Shown: positions 34,901 to 46,016 of the stretch, piece by piece
Numbering within the stretch: position 1 is the stretch's first letter
Layout: every line of letters begins with the position of its first letter
Assembly: GCA_963556145.1 (NCBI GenBank)
Contig: OY744472.1
Location: forward strand, 434,001-498,000
Length of the DNA: 64,000 bases
From: Hygrocybe punicea
Lineage: Eukaryota > Basidiomycota > Agaricomycetes > Agaricales > Hygrophoraceae
Direction: 5' to 3'
Notes under the pieces: model-generated
The model's input: only the letters and a program-made list of their open reading frames with translations
What the model was told of the DNA's origin: nothing
Databases searched by the model: none
Program-made: the position numbers and the translations under genes

Positions 34901-37900
34901 CTTGCCCCCTTCCCCCTGCCAGGTACGTACGCATGCTCAAGTCTCCGGGGCTTTATAGTGTCGGCTCAGATTACATGGAGGATGATGCGGCGCTCGTCCA
35001 GAAGCGCGCGGATATTGCCCACTCAGCCGCCGTTCTGCTAGAAAAGTGCCATTTGATCAAATACGAACGTGCCTCAGGGCGCTTCCAGAGCACTGAGCTG
35101 GGCCGGATTGCGTCGCATTATTATGTGACGTACAATTCCATGGCGACATACAACCAGCATCTCCGGCCGACGATGACAACGTTGGAGCTGTTTCGGGTGT
35201 TTGCGCTGTCGAATGAATTCAAGTTGCTACCTGTGGGTTCTTTCTTTCTTTTCTCTTTCTTTTCCCTGTTTGTATATCACGACTGACTTTTTTTTTGTAA
35301 TCATTTGGCCTGTAGGTCCGACAAGAGGCAAGTTTTTTTGCTGTCATGTTGATGCCTTCAGGCTGACGAATTAGCTTGCTTTGTGCAGGAGAAGTTAGAG
35401 CTCGGAAAACTTTTGGAGCGCGTTCCAATACCTGTCAAGGAAACCGTAGAGGACCCCGCTGCAAAGATCAATGTTCTTTTGCAGGCATATATATCACAAC
35501 TCAAACTGGATGGTGCGTTGATTACAGAATTGATTTCTATATTCTGGATCAAGACTGATTGTGTGTGTGTGATCCAGGATTTGCACTTGTTGCCGATATG
35601 GTGTTTGTGCAGCAGTCGGCAGGACGGTATATTTATGGCACAAAATCCGTAGTGGTCTCTTTTTTCTGATTCTTTTTTCTTCTTTTTTCTCTGCATAGAA
35701 TCCTTCGCGCCATGTTTGAGATTTGCTTGAAGCGAGGGTGGGCGGTCCCCGCAAAGCATTGCCTTGATCTTTGCAAGATGGTGGAGAAGCGTATGTAAGT
35801 GTCTCTTCTTGTTTTATTTCCTCAGTTTGCAAATATACAATTGTTCATTGCCGAGATTCTTTTTTTCGTAGGTGGAACTCGATGACCCCTCTACGTCAGT
35901 TCAAGGGCGTACCATCCGAAGTCATTCGAAAGGCCGAGGGTAAACAATTTGTATGTTTCTTTTCTGTCTCTCTTTGCTTTAAAGATACGGCTGACGCCTC
36001 TGTTCAATTCTAGCCATGGTATCGTTACTTTGATTTAGCAAGTCTCCTCAGCCTCGCATAGGATGTTATCCGCTTACCTGTGTCCATAGAATCCACATGA
36101 AATTGGTGAACTCATTGGCATCCCGAACGCTGGAAGATTGGTCCACCGTCTTGTTCATAACTTTCCTAAACTACAGTGCGTTTCAGGTCATCCCCTACCA
36201 TTATTTTTAGTTCTTGACCTCATTGCCTCGTAGGTTGCAGGCTCAGGTACAACCCATCACCCGATCCCTCCTCCGAATCGACCTCTCCATCATCCCTGAT
36301 TTCCGCTGGGACGAGAAGATCCACGGAACGGCGGAGACGTTCCTCATCATGGTGGAGGACGTTGACGGCGAAGTTATCCTCTTCCATGATTCTTTCATTC
36401 TCCGGCAGCGGTACATGGAAGACGAGCATAGTGTGACGCTCACTGTCCCCATGTTTGAGCCAGTCCCGCCTAACTACTATATTTCGATCGTATCCGACCA
36501 CTGGCTACATGCTGAGACCCGGCTGCCGATTTCTTTCAAGCACCTCATCCTCCCTGAAAAGTTCCCGCCTCCGACCCCTCTTCTCGACTTGCAAGCACTC
36601 CCGCTCTCGGCGCTGCACAACAAAGAGTTTGAGGACATCTACTCGTCGACGATCCACACGTTTAACAAGATTCAAATGCAAGTCTTTCAGGCATTGTATA
36701 TGTCTGACGAGAATGTGTTCATCGGCGCGCCGACAGGAAGCGGTAAGACGATCTGTGCTGAGTTTGCACTCTTGCGATTGTGGAGTAAGCGCGATCAGCC
36801 TCGGGCTGTTTGTATTGAGCCGTACCAGGAGATGGTGGAACAACGGGTGACAGAATGGCGCCGCAAATTCGGCAAATTGCAAGGTGGGAAGGAGATTGTG
36901 AGTCTAACTGGAGAGACCAGTGCGGACTTGCGTCTGCTTGAGAAAGGAGATGTGATCATTTGCACACCAGCACAGGTCAGTCATTCGTGGCTTTTTCGAT
37001 TGTTTCGGCCGTTTTTGTTTCTAACGTGCAGACAGTGGGATGTCCTTTCGAGGCGGTGGCGTCAACGGAAGAACGTCCAAAACATCGGTCTGCTCATTGC
37101 GGATGAGGTTCAACTCGTTGGTGGTGAGGTGGGTCCAACATACGAGGTGGTCATTTCTCGGACGCGGTATGTGTCAGCCCAGACCGAGATAAAGACTCGA
37201 ATAGTCGCCTGCGGTGTCTCGCTCGCCAATGCACGGGATCTGGGTGAGTGGATGGGTGCACCATCCCATACCATCTTCAACTTTTCTCCAAGGTGAGAGA
37301 GTCTTGAAACAATTTGGACATCCTTCAGCCACTGATTTAGCCCTACAGTGCTCGCCCTCTGGATATGGATATTCACTTGCAGAGTTTCACAGTCCCGCAT
37401 TTCCCATCACTCATGATAGCCATGTCGAAGCCGGCGTATCTTGCCATTGTGGAATATTCACCAACGAAACCCGTCATCATTTTTGTCCCTTCTCGCAGGC
37501 AATGTCGGCTTACCGTGGACGATATTCTGACGCATTGTGCTGCTGACGATAAACCGAACCGGTTCTTGAACATCGAAGAGGAGGACTTGCAGCCTCACCT
37601 TGACCATATCAGCGAGAGAAGCCTTGCAGAAACCCTTCAGCATGGAATCGGGTATTACCACGAGGCTCTCAGCAAACAGGACAAGCGAATCGTCGAACGT
37701 CTATTCCAGTCCGGAGCTATACAGGTGCTGATTGCGTCCAAGGTATGTCTGTACTATCATTCCGTACACGCGTATACAAGTATCTTCTTTTCAACTGCAG
37801 GATACGGCTTGGAGTCTGCCTGTCTCGAGTTATATGGTCATCATCATGGGAGTACAGTATTACGAAGGCAAGGAACACCGATATGTGGATTACCCAGTTA

Positions 37901-39574
37901 TGGATGTACTCCAGATGATGGGCCGCGCATGTAGGCCGACAGAAGATGAACGCAGCCGATGTGTCTTAATGTGTCAGCAGACACGGAAAGAGTTTTACAA
38001 GAAATTTCTCGCCGAAGGTCTGCCGATCGAATCACACCTTCCTACACATTTACTGCACGATTATTTCCTGGCCGAAATTGCTGTTAAGACAGTCGAGAAC
38101 AAGCAAGATGCTATGGTAAATAATGATTCTCTTTCACAGAAGATTCGTGTTTACCGCTGATCTTGATTTTGTAGGATATTTTGACCTGGACATATTTCTA
38201 TCGACGGATGACCCAGAACCCGAACTACTACAACCTCCACAACGTCAGCCATCAGCATTTATCCGATCACCTCTCCGAGCTGGTAGAGAACACTCTCACC
38301 GATCTGGTCAACTCGAAATGTATAGCGATCGGTACGTACCCGTATCTTGCTTAGACTTTCCGAGTACTCATGTTATCGGTAGAGGACGAGATGGATGTTT
38401 CGGCTCTTAATCTCGGCATGATAGCAGCGTACTACAATATTTCGTGTAGGTCACAAGCTCCACCCTAGTTTTATGTTACTCACCTTAGCGCAGATGTCAC
38501 TGTGGAGGTGTACACCTTGTCATTAAAAGAGCGTACGAAGCTCAAGGGGCTGCTTGAAGTCGTATCGTCCTCCGCAGAATTCGAGACTATCCCCATCCGT
38601 CGCCATGAGGATGCTTTACTCCGTCGTATATATGATCGGGTCCCTGTGAAACTCGACCGCGTTGACTTCGAGGCTCCTCACTTCAAGACTTTCCTGCTAC
38701 TCCAAGCACATTTCTCTCGCTTGCAGCTACCGCCCGATTTGGCCGCAGACCAAGTCCTTGTGCTAGAAAAAGTTCTGAACTTACTCTCGGCTTGCGTGGA
38801 CGTGATGTCGTCTAATGCTTGGCTAAATGCATTGGGCGCGATGGACTTGTCTCAAATGTGTGTTCAGGCGATGTGGGAGTCAGACTCGCCTTTGAAGCAG
38901 ATTCCACATTTCGAACCTGATGTGAGCTTGCCTCTTTTTTGTTTGTGATCGTTGCCATTGGTTGACCGGTTGCCTAGGTCATTAAACGCTGCAAAGATGC
39001 ATCCATTGAGTCTGTGTACGACATCATGGAAATGGAGGACGATAATAGGACGTCACTTCTTCAGATGGACGCGAGCAGAACGTGAGTCCAATTTAATTCA
39101 CTGATCCGGTCTATCTAACATATGTATTTTAGGCGAGATGTTGCCACGTTTGTTAACTCGTACCCGACCTTGGAGGTTAACCCTGAGCTGGTGAAAGGAG
39201 ATTACACTGCTGGGTCCCCTATCCTTCTTCAGGTCACTCTGTTGCGAGACGTAGACGAAGAGGACAAAGTGGACGAACAAACTGTCATGGCGCCTTTCTA
39301 CCCATTCAAGAAGATGGCCAATTGGTGGCTGGTGGTTGGGGACCCCACTACTCGTCAACTGCTGGTCATCAAGAAGGTTACTGTGAATAAAAGTCTCGCC
39401 GTCAAACTGGAGTTCACATTGCCCAAAGGCAAGCATTCATTGAAGCTCTTCGTCATCTGTGACTCGTACTTTGGGGCCGATCATGACATTCCTCTACCTC
39501 CAATCGACGTTTTAGAAGGCGAGGACAGCGATAGTGATGAGGACATGGAGAGCGGGGAAGAGATGGAAGAGTAA
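31970..39574 (+). CDS. BRR2: Pre-mRNA-splicing helicase Brr2 (U5 snRNP 200-kDa helicase)
   Basis: Starts at ATG 31970 ([20 protein letters not shown]); an upstream in-frame region lacks homologous features. The N-terminal regulatory part is followed by two Ski2-like helicase cassettes. Cassette 1 has APTGAGKT (split by an intron after Lys, 33533-33598), [38 protein letters not shown] and [12 protein letters not shown], then winged helix and Sec63 units. Cassette 2 keeps APTGSGKT but has DEVQ for DExH and CGVS for the SAT motif, in line with its known catalytic weakness. The C-terminal Sec63 unit ends in an acidic tail ([16 protein letters not shown]). Brr2 unwinds U4/U6 snRNA to activate the spliceosome in the nucleus. 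At least a dozen short introns occur, mostly in the 3' half. Expected length about 2,150 residues, normal for the family. Confidence 0.96.
35316..35327 (+). other. 12-nt microexon of BRR2 followed by a GC-AG intron
   Basis: After the exon ending at 35232 (KLLP), an 83-nt GT-AG intron (35233-35315) leads to the 12-nt exon GTCCGACAAGAG (VRQE). The next intron, 35328-35388, begins with GCAAGT and ends with GTGCAG. Splicing this way restores the conserved [20 protein letters not shown]. Confidence 0.75.
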
Positions 39575-39611
39575 TGTGCCTTGCAAATAAGAATATGTAT
39601 CATTGTGATTA

Positions 39612-39694
39612 CAGCTGATTTCAAAATGATGCGGAAAAGTAAGAAAAAAATCAAGGTGGCGCAACTCCGCTGCCGTCAAGCCGGACTCCAACTT
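39612..39694 (+). repeat. Left terminal inverted repeat
   Basis: 83 bp matching the reverse complement of 42438-42520 with two mismatches, beginning CAGCTGATTTC and ending CCGGACTCCAACTT. Confidence 0.93.
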
Positions 39695-39708
39695 TGTCCT
39701 TGAACTTG

Positions 39709-40765
39709 ATGCCTCGTATCGTCTCTGAAGATATCAAAGCTCGCATCCCTGTCCTGTCCTGTATCATTCTGGCTATAAAGTTGACGAGATCTGCGAGTTC
39801 CTCGGCATCCACAAATCACTTGCCTACAAGACTTTACAGTATCACCAGCTCTATGGTGTGCCCTATAATCCATTAGGCCGACCAACAGGGCACCATCGCG
39901 TTCTTACTCCCATCGATGTTGGCTTCATTCACCTACTACTTGCCCACCATCATACATTATACCTCGATGAACTCCAGGAGGAACTCCAGGTCCAGCACAA
40001 CATCCACGTCTCGCTACCCACTCTCATGCGTACCCTCCGCCGTCTTCACTTCTCCAACAAACGTGTATCCATTCAAGCTCTCGAACGAAATGACCTACAG
40101 CGTGCAATTTTTATGAACCAGATTGGTGCCGAGGTCCCTGATCCCTCAATGCTGATGTTTACGGATGAGAGCGCAGTGAATGATCGGACACAGAGCCGGC
40201 GATTTGGTTGGTCATTAGTGGGGACTCGTTGTATACAACAGCAGGCATTTGTACGTGGAAAGCGGTATTCTATCCTGCCAGTGCTGACCCTCAATGGCAT
40301 CATTTCATATGATATCATTGAGGGCTCAGTTACTGCGCAACGATTTGTTCAATTCCTTCGAGACATGGTTGTATGTGTCTCTCATCTATTCCTTAGGATA
40401 TCTACTGATGTTTTCATGCAGGTCCCTCTCACCAATCCATATCCAGGCCCCCGAAGTGTTCTCGTTCTCGACAACTGCAACATCCACCATTCTGACGAAG
40501 TCAAAGAGCTTATTGAGGTCCAAGCACATATGTACCCCATGTATGCATCCAAACTCACACTAAAATATACTTTTCAGATTGCCGAATCATCTACTTGCCG
40601 CCATACTCACCAGACTACAATCCCATTGAATTTGCATTCTCGTCGATCAAATCATACTTGCGCCGTCACACGCATGATCGCAACTTGTTTAATATTGTTC
40701 GCGCGATGGATAACATCACCCCTGACAAGGCTGCAGGGTGGTTTCGGTCGTCAGGTTACTTGTAG
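39709..40765 (+). pseudogene. Tc1/IS630-type DDE transposase, frameshifted
   Basis: A start at ATG 39709 (MPRIVSEDIKARIPVL) runs into a triplicated CCTGT (39748-39762) that shifts the frame. The adjoining frame then gives the helix-turn-helix SGYKVDEICEFLGIHKSLAY and a second DNA-binding helix region, followed by the catalytic core: first Asp in MLMFTDESAVND, second Asp in SVLVLDNCNIHHSDEV, Glu in YSPDYNPIEFAFSSIKSYL. Spacing between second Asp and Glu is about 34 residues, as in IS630/Tc1 families. Two intron-like gaps (about 40371-40422 and 40520-40577) separate core blocks; the second does not restore frame by a simple GT-AG removal. The frame ends at TAG 40763-40765. This copy is probably inactive. 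Confidence 0.8.
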
Positions 40766-40869
40766 CAAGCGTTGCCGTTGTTGTATTTGTATTCTGTTGT
40801 ACACATTCCAATATGATCTTTAGCTCTCATTGCATGGATTCAGAGTGATATTACTTGTGTAAGATGTAA

Positions 40870-42399
40870 CTAATCAAAAGAAAACGGGTCACTCTCCCCA
40901 TTCCTTGGCGGAGCATGGAACCCTGGTGGAATGGGGAGCATGTCCTTGAGATCCTCGCTGTAGTAAAATGTGCGACGGTCATCTACAGTCTGTTCACCCC
41001 TCGTCATCTTTGGCCCAAACCAAGTCGCAGCACCATCATTTTCCCATCTTATCTCGTAGCATACTATTGCCTCTTTGGTGCCAGCGGAGTGGCCTGGGGC
41101 AGTGAAGCGAGGTGCTGGATCATGTTTCCTCCTCTTCTGCTCTCGTTTCCATCTGGCGCAACCACCTATCAAGCGCAGGGAGTCTCCTTTCGAGAGGCCA
41201 AATTCTGTGAGATCAGATACAGTGAGTGAACTGATTACATCTGGCCCATAATCTTCGGCAGCCAGGGCTGCTTCATAGTTACATGCCGTTGTCACTCCTA
41301 GATGATCTCTGGCAAAGGCTAGGTACTCGCGAAGATCACTGGCTGCAGGCTCAACAGGCGATGAGAATGGGGAGGGATCACGAGAACGCTTGCGCTGGGG
41401 AGTAGAGGATCCACCATTTTGGGGGGCCAGTGCACCCACAACGGTACCCATCAACTGTGTGAACAAAGCCATTTGATTGTTTTGATCCGCTGTGGTAGCA
41501 GGCGTCTCTGCTTTGGTTTGTCGGGCAGGTAAAAGAGATTTTCTGCGATTTACGGGATCAAATGCTGCGATGCTCGGAGGAACATTGATGGTAGCTTGAG
41601 CCTCATGCTGTAGAAAGATTAGCTCTGAGTCGTGAGTCTCAAAGAAATTGAAAGCTTGGACTCACAAGAGCGAGCGCCCACTGGTGCATCATGAAGGGTG
41701 TGAGAGTGAGCCTGTAGTTATCTTCACAAATGAAGACATAGTGCCCGGGTTCATTATCACTCCCGTACTTCTTTTCTAACATGTGGCGGAACCGGGCAAG
41801 GGCAATCTCCAATGGTGTAGCTCCCTGTGGTGTAGCCACAGGATCAATGACCTGTGTACCGGGACTGACATTATCAACAGCGGCATTAGGCTATATGATA
41901 ACAATGTTAGGTGTCGTATGGATTCTAAAGCTTCCACGTACATCAAGAGGGCATCGCTTCTTGACATCTTCAAAGTCTACGATAATATTGACTTTCGTGT
42001 AACAATGCTCGTTGATTTTTGATACAAGTTCCTTGTACTCTGATTCCTTTTCTACATCTAATGCATCCGCTTTCCTGAAAACAAGCTTAGCCTGTAGATG
42101 TTGACACATACAATGGAAGATAGTTACGCTTGTCCAGGATGGTGGTATTTGAATTTGTAAATATGTTGAGCAGACACCATCCACTTTGTTTCACCAAACC
42201 GTGCAAGGATAGCTTGCATGAAAGGCACGTAGTTGGACACCAGGCACGTAAACGTGAGCTCCTTGCTGTGAATATCTCGTTTGGATTTGATCGCGGCCTG
42301 CTTGCCAATCTTTGGGACTGCTGGCGTGTGACGTATAAGCTGTAGAGAGAACTTTGTGCACAATTCTTCCTCATCTGAGGAAGAATCAGAGTCTGTCAT
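40870..42399 (-). CDS. Transposon-borne passenger protein with SAM-like C-terminal segment
   Basis: A minus-strand gene of about four exons lies wholly inside the transposon. ATG 42399 opens an acidic start (MTDSDSSSDEEELCTKF), then HIYKFKYHHPGQA. Next come VEKESEYKELVSKINEHCY and IVDFEDVKKRCPLD (about 42060-41950), then ALARFRHMLEKKYGSDNEPG and a His/Trp block, then a Pro/Ser/Arg linker with a basic nuclear-signal-like run (TPQRKRSRDPSP). The last exon has LAAEDYGPDVISSLTVSDL with FGLSKGDSLRLIGGC, which resembles a SAM helical fold. The stop is at 40870-40872. It may be a DNA-binding or assembly partner of the transposase, but that is inference. Confidence 0.6.
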
Positions 42400-42437
42400 A
42401 GTCGTCGACTATAAGAAATTGCTCTCAAAATTGCGGC

Positions 42438-42520
42438 AAGTTGGAGTCCGGCTTGACGGCAGTGGAGTTGCGCCACCTTGATTTATTTCTTACTTTTCCG
42501 CATCATTTTGAAATCAGCTG
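42438..42520 (-). repeat. Right terminal inverted repeat
   Basis: 83 bp, reverse complement of 39612-39694 with two mismatches; the TA target duplicate follows at 42521-42522. Confidence 0.93.
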
Positions 42521-42572
42521 TAATGACTATTGAGTGTTCTTATATCTATGACCACCACCAAGGCACATTCAA

Positions 42573-43936
42573 TCAAGCACCCTCCGTTGAAATAACAGCC
42601 ATTGCACTAGTGTCAAGCTTGGCTTGGTTTAAATCTTCCACACAATTTTTCAACGCAGCAAATATCCTAGTCTTATCGGGTAGCTGAGGTGGCAGGTGAG
42701 TCATCTTCGCCCCGGATGCCAAAATAACTCACTTGATGGCTGATAACTCTTCCCGATGTGCTCGGCATTGCAAAGAAGAGTGTCTCCGTGACAGACCAGT
42801 GTTCTATCAAACAAGCTTTAGAACTGTGTAATGAACTTGGACCCTGTTTCCCCTGAGGGTAAACGATCTTGTACGGTTGAAGTCCCACTGGAGTTGCGCC
42901 CGAACTTTTCTTCTTTTTCTTGGATGCGATGTTGTGGGATTCGGACGGAAGGGAAGGTTTCGTGCTGCTACTACCTTCAGGAAAGGCTGCTTTCTGAAGC
43001 GCAACCTGTACATCCTTCCAAATACCCAGACCAACAAAGCAAACAATTCGAGGGCGATATCGTGAAATCTTTTTCATCAATGCTGGCACAGCAGCTACTA
43101 ATTCAGCATGCGAAAGCTCTGCCTGCTTTAAACGGCAAAGGGTGAAAACCATGTAGGCCAGGAATCATGAGTCAAATTACCTCAGTGGAGGGACGGTCAA
43201 CCAGGTTTGTCTTGAATATTCCATCAATGTGGCGGTGGTTAATTAAGACAGTTGAAATACTTACCAATCCCAAACAAAAGTCGTCGGGCAAAGTGAAATC
43301 CAGAGACGGTTTCAAAAGATTGGGGGTAAACCCTATGATTGCAAATTAGGGGATTTGGATTGTTTCTTTCAAAAACAGACTTGCCAGAATTGTGTAGGCA
43401 CTTCCAGAAGTGATTTGTCGGATTCGCAAAATGGTGCCCCACTTCTGCGGACCTATAGCCTGGACTGAAAATATCTTAGCGAAACCACAACAAAAAAATT
43501 TTAACCGAAACCCACTTTATACCGCAGAAGACAACTATGATGTCAAGGGAAATTTTCAGAGAATAATGAAAAGAAGTGAAGTCGGCCTACCATCGAGTTC
43601 TGGTTTAAGGTAATCCTGCAAAGGGCTTAGGTGAGCGTAAGTTTCGGGGGAAGCATAGCCACGCTTTTGCTTTTTGGGGGAACGGAGCAGCGTTCTGGTA
43701 CCATCGTCCAGTAACTCTCGCTTGCTTGGTAGCGTCACGGTGCTATTATCAACTTCGGGTTTAATTGATTCCATTTTTCTCGGTGACCTTCGGAGGGGTG
43801 TTTCAGAATACGTGAACTGGGATAAGGACGAGCGCAAACTGTGGATTGTTGAATCTGGGTCGGTTCCCGTATCGCCTATAGCTAGCCCAAGCATTATTTG
43901 CCAGCGTACTGAAAGAGAAGTTTCAATCACCGACAT
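42573..43936 (-). CDS. G/T(U)-mismatch-specific thymine-DNA glycosylase (MUG/TDG family)
   Basis: Minus-strand exons from ATG 43936 (MSVIETSLSVRWQ). A nuclear-type basic linker (RSPKKQKRG) leads to LQDYLKPELDVVFCGINPGY, assembled over two introns. This carries the family motif GINPG with its catalytic Asn, then VGHHFANPTNHFWKCLHNSG. Later exons give LVDRPSTE, LSHAELVAAVPALMKKISRY with RIVCFVGLGIWKDVQ, and the insertion-loop motif FFAMPSTSGRVISHQ, then LPDKTRIFAALKN. The stop is TGA at 42573-42575. The enzyme removes T or U opposite G, mainly at CpG, in base-excision repair. It shares a 96-bp divergent promoter with NF-YB, and its 3' end abuts the transposon. Confidence 0.9.
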
Positions 43937-44032
43937 TTTGACATGCCTCCAAGGTTCCAAAACGAATTCAGAGTTGCTGCATTCGTTACATGTTTGGTTG
44001 CAAGTGCATCGTCCTAGACGACCCTCTTTATC
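43937..44032. promoter_or_regulatory. Compact bidirectional promoter of the glycosylase and NF-YB genes
   Basis: Only 96 bp separate the two divergent start codons. No TATA box is obvious. A CCAAG pentamer is present, but no perfect CCAAT. Confidence 0.5.
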
Positions 44033-44631
44033 ATGTCCGAACTCCCACCCATTATTCCCGCCCAAGATAATGGTGTTGACGTCTCATCTGAAGCTGCTGA
44101 AGCTCCCGAACCGGCACCAATCACGGAGCAAGAAGTGGGGGAATACAGAGAACAGGATCGATACCTACCGGTTAGTTCTCGTTTGACTTTTTCGTCGCCC
44201 TGCTGCACCACTCCCATAAATAACAATAACAATAATTTGATGAAAATACGGTTCCAGATTGCCAATGTATCCCGCATCATGAAAGCCTCAGTGCCATCTA
44301 CCGCAAAAATTGCTAAAGATGCTAAACAATGCGTCCAGGAATGTGTCTCTGAATTTATTAGCTTCATCACAAGCGAAGCAGCCGAGAAGTGTCAGCTGGA
44401 GAAACGGAAAACGATAGGAGGGGAGGACATTTTATATGCCATGTCCTCGCTTGGGTTCGAGAACTACGCAGAGACGTTGAAAATTCACCTAGCCAAGCTA
44501 CGACAGGTATCTATTTGTTTTCGATTCGGATTTGCAACCTAAACCCATCTTGTGTTGTTTAGCATCAGACTGGTTCTACCTCGGCTACACGACTCGGTGA
44601 ACATGTGGAAACCCGGACAGGTGAAGAATAA
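44033..44631 (+). CDS. HAP3: CCAAT-binding factor subunit NF-YB / HAP3 (histone-fold)
   Basis: Three exons. [13 protein letters not shown] and an acidic lead precede REQDRYLP. An intron (GTTAGTTC to TTCCAG, about 44171-44257) joins this to [20 protein letters not shown], and then the invariant core [20 protein letters not shown] and [21 protein letters not shown] second intron near 44507-44562 leads to a short tail ending GEE and TAA 44629-44631. The histone fold pairs with NF-YC, and with NF-YA binds CCAAT boxes in the nucleus. The core is nearly identical to the animal protein, and the C-terminal tail is unusually short. Confidence 0.96.
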
Positions 44632-44743
44632 AGTATCGAGAACTGTTGTACGTGTGGTAAATGTAATACACCTATTTGTATAGTTTTCCCCAGCAACTCA
44701 CTGCGATCCCGGTCATTTTCCCGCACTGACGTGCCGAAGCCAT

Positions 44744-45428
44744 CTACAACACTTCAAGGCGTGCGAGGCTTATTACTACCATCACCCTCTCCGCTAAATC
44801 TTTCATCTCTGGCCCTATCTCTCGGTGGTTAATCTCCAGCTCATTTAGTACCTGCTTGAAAACGCCGTAACACTGGACCTGGGCAATGCTCTCAGGACTC
44901 GTCCAAATATTGGTACACGACGGCGCTCACCTGATTTTCCATGCTGCGAACACCGTCGTCCACCAACCACTCTGCCACAGGGGTCAGCAGTACGAACAGA
45001 GACTGTCGATACGCGGATAGAGACAACTGAAACTGGTCGGACCCGACCAGACTCTGCATTCTCTGACCGGCTTCTTCTTCATCTGTTGCATTGAGCAATG
45101 CGTAAACGACTGGGTCAACTGCAGATCTGTCGCTGAGCAAAACGTGGCCAGCTGTTGCCGCAGCTTTCCTCCCCATTTCTTCACACAACAATTGGGCCTT
45201 CATAATCGCGGCCTGCATCTCCAATTTTCCAACATCATTTCTCGTGTATCCTTCCCGTTGCATGACCTCGCGAGCCACCTCCGTAATAAACCCTGGACCG
45301 TCCAAGTCCAAACGGGCGGCAAGTGCGCGGCACAGAGTGGTTTTCCCGGTGGAAGATGGACCGACCACATAAATTTCGGTAATGGGTGACTGGTTATCGT
45401 TCTGCGATGGCTGATTGAAACCTATCAT
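44744..45428 (-). CDS. AAA_28-type P-loop ATPase/kinase-like protein
   Basis: ATG 45428 opens MIGFNQPSQNDNQSP, then the Walker A ITEIYVVGPSSTGKTTLCRA, FITEVAREVMQREGY, and a Walker-B-like HVLLSDRSAVDPVVYAL. An intron (GTGAGCGCC to GCCCAG, about 44935-44880) removes a stop and links SMENQ to VQCYGVFKQVLNELEINHRE. The end is LAERVMVVISLARL, stop 44744-44746. The fold resembles the NadR-like/AAA_28 nucleotide-kinase domain. Agaricomycetes have many such small cytosolic proteins; the substrate is unknown. It converges with NF-YB, the stops being 113 bp apart. Confidence 0.78.
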
Positions 45429-46016
45429 TTGGGAGGTCGATGTTTTGTGATGAATTTTTGTTGTCCTTTTGAATGCCACCAAACTACACCGACCTGGCCT
45501 GAGCCGTACGAAGATATTCTGATGTCAGAATTTACTGCGGAACACGCTGTATTCCTGACGAATAGTATTGCGCTTCGCTTTGGGAGGATTGGACGTTGCA
45601 TGGCCTAACTGGGGAGTTGGAGCACTGCGGGTTGATCTACTACACTTTCGAATACGATCTTCTCGTCCTAGAAAGTAGGTCAGTGGGGATCTGTGACATT
45701 GGTATGGTGCTGCGGTTTGAATATTAGGACACTCCATTGACCCGGAAGCTCTAGAACACACGAACATGTTGTTCCCCCAAAACCTTAATCCACTGTCTAC
45801 TTCATGATTGGATATGAACTTTCAATCCAAGACGGAAGATCGTCGCAGACTTTCTCTGAAGACTGCGGTAATGCTGCGCATTCAAACTTTACGGCATTGT
45901 GTTGACTTAGACGCTCAAGAAGACCGAAACGTGTACCGGCGCCAATACGCTATCTATCATGTCAGCCCTTATAAGCGGAATCACAGGTCTTACTTCGGGA
46001 ACAATTTCCCTCCACC
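45429..46016. other. Intergenic, possible unrecognised 5' exon of the RdRP gene
   Basis: An ATG at 45814 opens a 66-codon frame (MNFQSKTEDRRRLSLKT) that overlaps the RdRP start out of frame. I could not join it by a good splice site. Confidence 0.35.

Larger units (their letters stand above)
39612..42520 (+). mobile_element. Tc1/mariner-IS630-like DNA transposon with 83-bp TIRs and a second gene
   Basis: A 2.9-kb element begins and ends with CAGCTGATTTC and is flanked on both sides by TA (39610-39611 and 42521-42522), the target duplication expected for this superfamily. It carries a DDE transposase on the plus strand (39709-40765) and an unrelated multi-exon gene on the minus strand (40870-42399). 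It sits in the roughly 90-bp space between the stop codons of BRR2 and the DNA glycosylase gene, which converge tail to tail. Confidence 0.85.

Noticed and set aside
44892..44934. Stop codon ending the AAA_28 frame at YLDES
   Set aside because: It lies inside a good intron; removal continues the family C-terminus to 44744.
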